Shown here one piece after another: positions 31,732-37,763 of a stretch of DNA of 64,000 bases. The notes under the pieces were generated by a model. The model made no database searches. It was not told the DNA's origin and was given only the letters and a program-made list of their open reading frames with translations. Each line of letters opens with the position of its first letter. The stretch's first letter is position 1. The DNA is from Pseudomonas nitroreducens (GTDB taxonomy: Bacteria; Pseudomonadota; Gammaproteobacteria; Pseudomonadales; Pseudomonadaceae): contig NZ_JALJXP010000002.1 of NCBI RefSeq assembly GCF_024170165.1, positions 310,001 through 374,000 on the forward strand, written 5' to 3'. The position numbers and the translations under genes were made by a program.

Positions 31732-32784
31732 ATGAAGATCCTGCACATCACCGAGTCCTTCGGCGGCGGCGTCACCTCGGCCATCAACTCCTACATCCTC
31801 AACTCCCAGCAGCATGAGCACTATCTGCTGGCCTCGGTGCGCAAGGGCGACACCACCGGAGAGGAGAGCCTGGGCCTGTTCAAGCACAGGGAACTGGTGC
31901 CCCGGCGCCTTTCAAGCCTCGCTCGGGTAAAGCCGTACATCGACCGTGTGCAGCCGGATGTCATCCATCTGCACAGCACCTATGCTGGCGCGCTGATCCG
32001 CGCCCTGCCCTTCATCCCCACGCAGAAGATCGTCTATACGCCACACGGCTTCGCCTTCCTGCGTGGCGACCATCCGATGATGCTCAAGGCCTATCGAGCC
32101 ATTGAGTCGCTGCTGGCAAAACGGACCGCAGTGATTGCGGGCTGCGGCCTGGACGAACAGCGCATCGCCGGGGAACTGATCGAGCCGGCGCATACCCTGG
32201 GACTGGTGAATGTCTGCGACGACCTGCCGCAAGTTTCGGCCGTGCGCAGCCTGACCAGCAAACCCGTGGTCGGCATGGTCGGGCGCATCAGCCGGCAGAA
32301 AGGCCATGACTATTTCCGCGCGCTGGCGGAAAGCTGCGCGGACGTTGCGCACTTCAAGTGGATCGGTGGGGGAGACGCCCAGGCCATGGCGGACATGATC
32401 CAGGCCGGCATCGAAGTGACCGGGTGGCGCACGCGCGGCGAGGTCATCGCCCACATGAAAGGGCTGGACCTGTACTTCCACACCGCGGCCTGGGACGGCT
32501 TCCCGATATCGGTGCTCGAAGCGGCGAAGCTCGATCTTCCCATCGCACTCCGGCGCATCGGTCCCTTCGTCGCCGAAGGCTTGTCCACCGCCCGGGATCT
32601 GGCAGAAGCCCAGCAGCAGATCATCGCCTTCGCCCAGGGAGAACCAACCGTTCTGGCTGAGCTTGCGCGCAATAGCCAGAGCATTCAGCGCCTGCATTCC
32701 GGTGAACAGCTGCAGTCTTCACTGGAACATCTCTACTCCCGCTTCACCCCGCAACATCCCGTCAATCAGCTCGCCGCGGGCTGA
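31732..32784 (+). CDS. Family 4-type glycosyltransferase
   Basis: A 350-residue GT-B fold glycosyltransferase without membrane segments. Visible features are GGGVTSAINSYIL at the N-terminus, VIHLHSTYAGAL, YTPHGFAFLRG, the C-domain start VVGMVGRISRQKGHDYF and the donor-binding region DGFPISVLEAAKLDLP (E-x7 type). It probably adds a sugar to a lipid-linked repeat unit of an exopolysaccharide, but donor and acceptor cannot be told. A 149-bp AT-richer gap before it includes an AGACCA/TGGTCT inverted repeat. Confidence 0.88.
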   Translation: MKILHITESFGGGVTSAINSYILNSQQHEHYLLASVRKGDTTGEESLGLFKHRELVPRRLSSLARVKPYIDRVQPDVIHLHSTYAGALIRALPFIPTQKIVYTPHGFAFLRGDHPMMLKAYRAIESLLAKRTAVIAGCGLDEQRIAGELIEPAHTLGLVNVCDDLPQVSAVRSLTSKPVVGMVGRISRQKGHDYFRALAESCADVAHFKWIGGGDAQAMADMIQAGIEVTGWRTRGEVIAHMKGLDLYFHTAAWDGFPISVLEAAKLDLPIALRRIGPFVAEGLSTARDLAEAQQQIIAFAQGEPTVLAELARNSQSIQRLHSGEQLQSSLEHLYSRFTPQHPVNQLAAG

Positions 32785-33037
32785 TATCCCGGCCTGCCCT
32801 GCCCGGCAGGCCCGCTACGCCTCCTGCTCCAGAGTGCTCCACTGGGTGCGGCGCGCCTTCCTCTCCAAATCAACGCTCCCTTTGCATTGCTCTCCGGCGC
32901 TGGAAACCGACCAATCAACCAGCCGAAGGAAGCGGCATTGCGCCACCAGAATTGTCCTCCCCCATCGCGTATTTGAAGGGATTCCCTTTATCCCTCCTCA
33001 GAGAATTCCCAAACCCCTTGAACAGGGGGAAAGCGCA
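32785..33037. other. Gene-free stretch within the polysaccharide cluster
   Basis: No ORF with coding character is visible here between the glycosyltransferase and the promoter-like site before the second phosphatase. It may be decayed sequence left by earlier rearrangement. One short inverted repeat, CTGCCC/GGGCAG-like around 32796-32808, follows the glycosyltransferase stop. Confidence 0.4.
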
Positions 33038-33066
33038 TTGAATCGCCCGACCGTGAGGCCTAGATT
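33038..33066 (+). promoter_or_regulatory. Candidate sigma-70 promoter of the second phosphatase operon
   Basis: TTGAAT (33038-33043), a 17-bp spacer, then TAGATT (33061-33066). The start site would fall near 33073, leaving a 40-nt leader before the GTG start. Confidence 0.6.
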
Positions 33067-33098
33067 TCGCCGCCCATAGGTAGTGATCAACCAACCCG

Positions 33099-33106
33099 GC
33101 GGTAGT
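33099..33106 (+). promoter_or_regulatory. ops-like element GGCGGTAG
   Basis: An exact match to the 8-base core of the ops pause/RfaH-recruitment element, in the short leader of a polysaccharide-type gene and downstream of a promoter-like sequence. The extended ops pattern (a TG two bases further on) is not matched, and an 8-base match can be chance. Confidence 0.35.
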
Positions 33107-33111
33107 TCAGC

Positions 33112-33558
33112 GTGATCAAGAACGTACTGGTTATCTGCGCAGGCAACATCTGCCGCAGCCCGACAGGCGAGCATCTGCTCCGACAAAACCTGGCCGATAG
33201 CGGCATCCGGGTCAGCTCCGCTGGCCTTACAGCTGTGGTGGGTCACCCGCTTGAACGCACCGCCCTCGACACCCTGCAGCGACATGGCCAACAGCCTAAC
33301 GAACATCAGGCACGGCAACTGACGCCGCAGATCCTGCAGGCCTCCGACCTCGTGCTGGTCATGGAGCGCCGCCACCTGCAGGACGTCTTCCGGCTTTCAC
33401 CGGTATCACGCGGCAAGACCTTTCTGCTCGGCAAATGGCAGAGCGATCGCGATATCCCCGATCCCTACAGGCGCGGAACGGCAGCTTTCGAGCACGCCTA
33501 CGCCCTGATCGAGGAAGGCGCAACTGCCTGGTCCCAGCGCCTTCAACCTCAACGCTGA
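33112..33558 (+). CDS. Low-molecular-weight protein tyrosine phosphatase (Wzb-like), copy 2
   Basis: A 148-residue LMW-PTP with P-loop CAGNICRS and acid motif IPDPYRRG, both intact. It starts with GTG at 33112. It lies 19 bp before the start of a Wzc/Wzz-type gene, the usual wzb-wzc order of tyrosine-kinase-controlled exopolysaccharide clusters. That kinase is broken here, so this phosphatase has lost its natural partner in cis. It is about half identical, by eye, to the copy at 31136. Confidence 0.9.
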   Translation: MIKNVLVICAGNICRSPTGEHLLRQNLADSGIRVSSAGLTAVVGHPLERTALDTLQRHGQQPNEHQARQLTPQILQASDLVLVMERRHLQDVFRLSPVSRGKTFLLGKWQSDRDIPDPYRRGTAAFEHAYALIEEGATAWSQRLQPQR

Positions 33559-33577
33559 CAACGTCAAGAAGCCCCTT

Positions 33578-33722
33578 ATGCAATACCCCCAAGCGCCCGC
33601 TCTTCCGCCGGCCGTCAGCGATGACGATGAAATCGACCTGCTCGCCCTGTTCGGCACCCTGCTCGATCACAAGTGGCTGATCGCAGGCATCACCGCCGGC
33701 TTCATGGTCGTGGGCGCTGCCT
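33578..33722 (+). pseudogene. 5' remnant of a polysaccharide co-polymerase / tyrosine autokinase (Wzc-like)
   Basis: The frame begins MQYPQAPALPPAVSDDDEID, then LLALFGTLLDHKWLIAGITA and the start of a transmembrane helix ending GFMVVGAAY, which is the normal opening of Wzz-domain kinases. After about 48 codons the homology-like pattern stops: the frame runs on as Arg/Pro-rich nonsense to a stop at 33880. A full kinase would need about 700 residues with Walker motifs and a tyrosine tail, none of which is here. The break at about 33720 coincides with the start of YjbH-like sequence in another frame, so an internal deletion most likely removed everything between. Confidence 0.75.
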
Positions 33723-34982
33723 ATGAACGACCCCGCTCCCGAGGCCCTGGTCCAGCGAGCAGACCCAAACTCCGCTGGAACAACCGACTGGGCCGATGTC
33801 TCCCGTCGCCTGGAAGAAAACGCCGGGTACAAGGTCGAGCGCATCACGCAGAAAGACCGCGAAGTCGTGGTCTACGGTGAGCAGACCCGCTATCTCTATC
33901 CGCCCGAAGCGGTCGGACGCACGGCACGCATTCTCGACAACAGTACCGACGACAAGGTCCAGTGGTTCACCGTCGTCGATACCCGCTATGGCCAACCCAT
34001 CGTAGAAACCAGCGTGCCGCGGCGGATGTTCGAGGACGCCGCCAACGGCGAACGCCCGCTGGAAGACCTGCGCCGCACCACCGAGCAGAACGTACCCCTG
34101 CCGCAGCAGGAAACCGTGCTTTACCAGCAGCAGCCTGATCCGTTCAGCTACGACGTCGGCCTGGGCTACAACCAGAGCATCGGCGGGCCGAACGACTTCC
34201 TGCTCTACCAGTTCACCGCCGACCTCGAGAGTGAGTACCGCTTCTCGCCGAGCCTGTGGGCCAACGGCCTGCTCAGCGTCAACCTGTTCAACAACTTCGA
34301 CAACTTCACCTATGACGCGCCAAGCAACCTGCCGCGTGTGCGGACCGACATCCGCCAGTACATGACCACTTCCAACGTCATGCTGCAGGACTTCCAGCTG
34401 AACAAGACCGCACGGCTGGACCAGGACCTGTACGGCATGGTTTACGGCGGCTACCTGGAAAGCATGTACGCCGGTGTGGGCGGCGAATTGCTCTATCGCC
34501 CGATGGGCGAGAGCTGGGCCCTGGGCGCCAACCTCGACCTGGTTCGCCAGCGCGAGTTCGACCAACACTTCGGTCTGCGCGATTACCAGACAGCCACCGG
34601 CTTCGTCACCCTCTATTGGCAGACCGGCTTCCAGAACATCCTGGCGACCGCCAGCGCCGGCCGTTACCTGGCGCGTGACTGGGGCGGCACCCTCGACCTG
34701 TCCCGCCAGTTCAGCAACGGCGTGCGCTTCGGCGCCTGGGTCACTCTGACCACCGCCGACAAGGAAGCCTACGGCGAAGGCAGCTTCGACAAGGGCATGT
34801 ACGTGTCGATCCCCTTCGACGAGCTGATGAGCAGCTCCACCATGCGCCGCGCCAACCTGTCCTGGGACCCGCTGACCCGCGACGGCGGCGCAAGGCTCAA
34901 CCACTACTACTCGCTGTATGACCTCACGGACGGTCGCGATCAGGTCATGTTCCAGAACCTTTTCGGACGTATCGTGAAATAA
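33723..34982 (+). pseudogene. 3' part of a YjbH/GfcD-type exopolysaccharide outer-membrane protein
   Basis: The 419-codon frame reads as the C-terminal part of a YjbH-family protein, the large beta-barrel partner of YjbEFG/GfcBCE in polysaccharide secretion. Features are the periplasmic-type LEENAGYKVERITQKDREVV and the barrel-like second half with aromatic repeats (FTADLESEYRFSPSLWANGL, YQTATGFVTLYWQTGFQN, SIPFDELMSSSTMRRANLSW). Full members are about 700 residues with a signal peptide; here the first ~280 residues and the export signal are missing, so any product would stay in the cytosol. Codon use looks normal, which suggests a recent break. The ATG at 33723 may be fortuitous. Confidence 0.78.
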
Positions 34983-35066
34983 CTCGACGCTCATCCAGAT
35001 CGTGGCGCGGAAACCAAAGTCCCCCACAATGGTCAGACGCGCCCTGGATCCAAGGAGAGCTCTCTC

Positions 35067-35465
35067 ATGAAAAACCTTTCCCTGCTGCTGATGACCGGCC
35101 TGCTCGCCGCCTGCAGTACCACTTCTTCCGGCGACAAGGCGTCGCTGGACGGCGAAGTGTTCTACCTGCAGCGCATGGCGCTGCCCCCGACCGCCCAGGT
35201 CACCGTCAGCCTGCAGGACGTATCGCTGGCCGATGCCCCGGCGGTCGATCTGGCCCAGCAGCAACTGGAACCCGGCCGCCAGGTGCCGCTGGCGTTCCAT
35301 CTGGATTACGACCGCAACCAGGTCAAGCCGGGCCATAGCTACGCTGTCAGCGCGCGCATCGAGGACAGCGGGCGTCTGCTGTTCATCACCACCGAGCGCC
35401 ACAGCGTGAAACTCGATGGCAGCGATCCGCAGCCGCTGCGCGTCCGCGTCGACCCCGTGCGCTGA
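35067..35465 (+). CDS. YbaY/YscW-type lipoprotein
   Basis: A 132-residue protein with a lipoprotein signal (MKNLSLLLMTGLLAAC, lipobox LAAC, modified Cys at 16), then SGDKASLDGEVFYLQRMALPP and a beta-rich domain with PLAFHLDYDRNQVKPGHSYA. This pattern fits the YscW/YbaY lipoprotein domain. It has an AAGGAGAG ribosome-binding site and follows the YjbH remnant by 84 bp. Function unknown; envelope location is inferred. Confidence 0.85.
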   Translation: MKNLSLLLMTGLLAACSTTSSGDKASLDGEVFYLQRMALPPTAQVTVSLQDVSLADAPAVDLAQQQLEPGRQVPLAFHLDYDRNQVKPGHSYAVSARIEDSGRLLFITTERHSVKLDGSDPQPLRVRVDPVR

Positions 35466-35574
35466 TTCACCGCGCCGCCGGGTTTTCCCCGGCGGCCATC
35501 CTCCGTTAATCTCCCCCCCTCCATTCTCCACCTCGGCGGTTCGCCAACCGCCGGGTTTCGCCAAGGAAGTACTG

Positions 35575-36252
35575 ATGCTGCGATTCCCCGTTCTGCTGGC
35601 CGGCGCCCTGCTGTCCGTCAATGCCTTCGCTCTGTCCCTCTCCGACCTCAGCCAGAGCGACGCCACCGGCGGCCTGAAGGATGCGCTGACCCAGGGCGCG
35701 CAGGTGGCCGTGAAGCAGCTGAGCCAGCCCGGCGGTTTCAGCAATGACCCGGCCGTACGCATCGAGCTCCCCGGCAAGCTGGGCAAGGCCGCCAAGACCA
35801 TGAAGCAGTTCGGCATGGGCGCCCAGGTCGACCAGCTCGAGGCAAGCATGAACAAGGCAGCCGAGGCCGCCATGCCCCAGGCGCAGGTGCTGCTGGTGGA
35901 CGCAGTGAAGAAGATGAGCGTGACCGACGCCAAGGGCATCCTCCAGGGCGGCGACCACTCCGCCACCGACTACCTGAACCGCAGCAGCCGCGAGCAACTG
36001 CGCGCCAAGTTCCTGCCGATCATCAAGCAGGCCACCGACCAGGTCGGCGTGGCCAAGCAGTACAACGCCTTCGCCAGCCAGGCCGCCGCGTTCGGCGTGG
36101 TTGATGCGAAGAGCGCGAACATCGAGAACTACGTGACCGAGGAAGCGCTGGACGGCCTGTTCAAGCTCATCGCCGAGCAGGAAAAGACCATCCGCCAGAA
36201 CCCGACCGCAGCGGCCACCGGTCTGGCGAAGAAGGTGTTCGGGGTACTCTGA
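35575..36252 (+). CDS. DUF4197 periplasmic protein
   Basis: A 225-residue protein with a signal peptide (MLRFPVLLAGALLSVNAFA) followed by an all-helical domain: LSDLSQSDATGGLKDALTQG, then KAAKTMKQFGMGAQVDQLE and ending GLAKKVFGVL. This matches the DUF4197 pattern of proteobacterial exported proteins of unknown role. The start at 35575 has an AAGGAAGT site and begins the signal peptide. It ends in a clear terminator. Confidence 0.88.
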   Translation: MLRFPVLLAGALLSVNAFALSLSDLSQSDATGGLKDALTQGAQVAVKQLSQPGGFSNDPAVRIELPGKLGKAAKTMKQFGMGAQVDQLEASMNKAAEAAMPQAQVLLVDAVKKMSVTDAKGILQGGDHSATDYLNRSSREQLRAKFLPIIKQATDQVGVAKQYNAFASQAAAFGVVDAKSANIENYVTEEALDGLFKLIAEQEKTIRQNPTAAATGLAKKVFGVL

Positions 36253-36270
36253 GTCTCGCCCGAAGGACAA

Positions 36271-36304
36271 ATGAAAAAGCCCGGCAACTGCCGGGCTTTT
36301 TCAT
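36271..36304 (+). terminator. Intrinsic terminator after the DUF4197 gene
   Basis: A 15-bp stem (36271-36285 with 36290-36304) with core GCCCGGC/GCCGGGC, a 4-base loop, and A/T flanks giving a T-run on the plus strand. Confidence 0.92.
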
Positions 36305-36362
36305 GCCTGCTCGCTCCTACCTGAAATATCGCGCCGGGGTATGCCCTCACGCAGGACGTCAT

Positions 36363-36462
36363 GTAGGAGCGGGCCATGCCCACGAACGCGGACAAGGTGC
36401 ACGCCCGTTGCATAGACGCCGTGAGCCCTGCTCACGGATCGCGGGCATGGCCCGCTCCTACA
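36363..36462. repeat. REPIN (GTAGGAGCGGGCCATGCCC ... inverted)
   Basis: Two REP units in inverted orientation, GTAGGAGCGGGCCATGCCC at the left and GCGGGCATGGCCCGCTCCTAC at the right, about 60 bp apart. A further half unit (GCTCGCTCCTAC) lies at 36308-36319. The interval 36305-36569 holds no gene. Confidence 0.8.
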
Positions 36463-36522
36463 GGGGGATCGGTGCTGGTCGAGCTTAGTGGGAGTGGCTA
36501 TCGGAACCGCCGCCGGCCAGTC

Positions 36523-36560
36523 CGTAGGGCGCATAACCCGTAACGGGTTATGAGCCCTGC
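36523..36560. repeat. REP-like palindrome (GTAGGGCGCATAACC family)
   Basis: GTAGGGCGCATAACCCG and its inverted partner CGGGTTATGAGCCCTGC, 10 bp beyond the stop of the BRO-N gene. Confidence 0.7.
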
Positions 36561-36569
36561 GTTCGTCTC

Positions 36570-37034
36570 TCAGCCCAGCAAGCGGGCGGCGTCGCCAAAG
36601 CGCAGCCAGACGCCGCCTTGCCATTCCAGTACCGCCAGCGGGTAACCCTGCACCTCGCGCACGGCGTGGCGGGGGACGCACCCCGGTGGTAACTGCGCGT
36701 CACGCAGGGCCGGCACGACTTCGTTGCTCAGCCACTGGCGCAGGTTGCGGTTTTCCGGGTGGTAGAAGTACACCAGCAGCAGGGTGTAGAGGCCGCTTTC
36801 GCTGACCAGTAGCTCGTCCTCTTTCCCGCCTTCGAGCCGTTCCCAGCGGAACTGGTCGGCGTCGAGCTTGCGCGGCACACGGGCGGCGAAGTGGGTATTG
36901 GTCAGGCGCGCGAGGTCGCGGGCGGGGAACCAGGCCTGACGATCAATCATCAGACCGCGCAAGGGGCGATCGTAGCGCTGGAAGGTGTGGAAGCTCAGGC
37001 CGTTGTCGGTCGGAAACATCGTCGAAGGATTCAT
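36570..37034 (-). CDS. BRO-N domain (phage antirepressor-like) protein
   Basis: A 154-residue protein whose middle is a BRO-N domain: LSFHTFQRYDRPLRGLMIDR, AWFPARDLARLTNTHFAARV, LLVSESGLYTLLLVYFYHPE and LRQWLSNEVVPALRDAQLPP. This domain is the DNA-binding module of phage antirepressors. The start ATG at 37034 has a GGGAGAG site 6-7 bases upstream; the longer frame to 37130 lies in the structured leader. There are no other phage genes near, so it is either a lone prophage remnant or a domesticated regulator. The leader carries a C4-type antisense RNA candidate able to pair with its ribosome-binding site. Confidence 0.85.
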   Translation of the reverse strand: MNPSTMFPTDNGLSFHTFQRYDRPLRGLMIDRQAWFPARDLARLTNTHFAARVPRKLDADQFRWERLEGGKEDELLVSESGLYTLLLVYFYHPENRNLRQWLSNEVVPALRDAQLPPGCVPRHAVREVQGYPLAVLEWQGGVWLRFGDAARLLG

Positions 37035-37096
37035 GCGGTCTCTCCCTGTACAGCTCAGTTGGCTACAGCTGGAAAGCCGCCATCCCGGATAAGGGA

Positions 37097-37176
37097 GGCG
37101 GACCGTGCAAGGGTGGAAAACCGGGTGCATCTAGCCAAAGACCGGCCGGGCCGAAGCCCGCCTCGCACGGTCCGCC
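37097..37176 (-). ncRNA. C4-type antisense RNA candidate upstream of the BRO-N gene
   Basis: A perfect 12-bp outer stem, GGCGGACCGTGC (37176-37165 read on the minus strand pairs with 37108-37097), closes an ~80-nt Y-shaped element. Inside are a CGGGC-UUCG-GCCCG hairpin and a second arm. Its internal stretch CGGTCTTTGGCTA (37144-37132) holds two words complementary to the downstream leader: CGGTCTTT to AGAGACCG next to the BRO start (37043-37036, one G-U pair), and TTGGCTA to TAGCCAA (37065-37059). C4 RNA of phages P1 and P7 is a Y-shaped RNA, processed from the same transcript, that represses the antirepressor through two such complementary regions. The match here is by eye only. Confidence 0.7.
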
Positions 37177-37469
37177 ATAGACAGCCAGAGTTGGCCTGGC
37201 CTCCGAAAAGGCCAGACCATCCCCTGCTACGGCGAAAGCTAGATTCACTACAGGTTTCCACACCTGGCCACGGCTGTTCCGTGGCGGAGAGAACGCTAAG
37301 CAGTGGCTTTGTAAGACCGCAACGCCGTTGATGAGTCAGGCGGTTCCCGAATGAATGTCCCGAGCCTGACGGAGTGATCCGGGCCTGGGAATCGTGCTCA
37401 GGAAAGGACAGCGAGGGTGACAGGTCGAAGGGTTCGCGTCTGTAGGGTGATTCGCCTCAGAGCGTCGGA
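37177..37469. other. Structured leader or promoter region upstream of the C4 candidate
   Basis: No convincing gene. The minus strand holds hairpins such as GGCCTTTTCGGAGGCC (about 37202-37217) and CCACGG/CCGTGG (about 37268-37286). Short overlapping minus-strand frames at 37055-37263 run through the C4 element and look like spurious ORFs. The promoter that drives C4 and the BRO gene should lie here; no strong -35/-10 pair was identified. Confidence 0.45.
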
Positions 37470-37503
37470 CGGCGGATAACGCTGCGCGTTATTCGCCCTA
37501 CAC
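37470..37503. repeat. REP-like palindrome (CGGATAACG / GCCCTACA family)
   Basis: CGGCGGATAACGCTGCGCGT and then TATTCGCCCTACA; same family as 14926-14961 in the opposite orientation. Confidence 0.7.
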
Positions 37504-37527
37504 CGATGTTAGATATTGGATTCGACC

Positions 37528-37576
37528 TGTAGGAGCGCGCCATGCGCGCGATTCGCGGGCATGGCCCGCTCCTACA
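37528..37576. repeat. REPIN (GTAGGAGCGCGCC / GGCCCGCTCCTAC)
   Basis: A compact inverted REP pair almost identical to the one at 20683-20731: TGTAGGAGCGCGCCATGCGC with GCGGGCATGGCCCGCTCCTA. Confidence 0.8.
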
Positions 37577-37664
37577 AGGGAAGTGCTGTGCGAGGGCCAA
37601 CCGCTCTTGCCGCACGAGTTGCCCGATATTCGCCCTGAGCCGGAACCGGAAGTCGGCACAGACC

Positions 37665-37744
37665 TGTAGGAGCGAGCTTGCTCGCGAACCCGCCCAACGC
37701 CGGTTTCGCCGGGAAGCCAGTTCGCGAGCAAGCTCGCTCCTACA
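37665..37744. repeat. REPIN (GTAGGAGCGAGCTTGCTCGC / inverted)
   Basis: TGTAGGAGCGAGCTTGCTCG at the left and CGAGCAAGCTCGCTCCTACA at the right, about 40 bp apart. It ends 20 bp before the stop of the RND transporter gene. Confidence 0.85.
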
Positions 37745-37763
37745 CTCAGCCAAAGAGTGCTCG

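Noticed and set aside
33578-33880. 100-codon frame as a complete small protein
   Set aside because: Only the first ~48 residues look like a real protein; the remainder is out of frame with the overlapping YjbH-like sequence and is Arg/Pro-rich shadow.
36570-37176. Intact prophage
   Set aside because: No integrase, structural, lysis or replication gene is found; only the BRO-N gene and its leader are phage-like.
37055-37263. Two overlapping minus-strand frames of 66 and 68 codons in the BRO leader
   Set aside because: They run through the C4-like paired region, have no ribosome-binding site, and lie in two different frames over the same bases; the conserved signal is better explained by RNA structure.
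36305-37760. Possible CRISPR array from the many repeats
   Set aside because: The repeats are palindromic REP units in inverted orientation and with irregular spacing; there are no uniform spacers and no cas genes.
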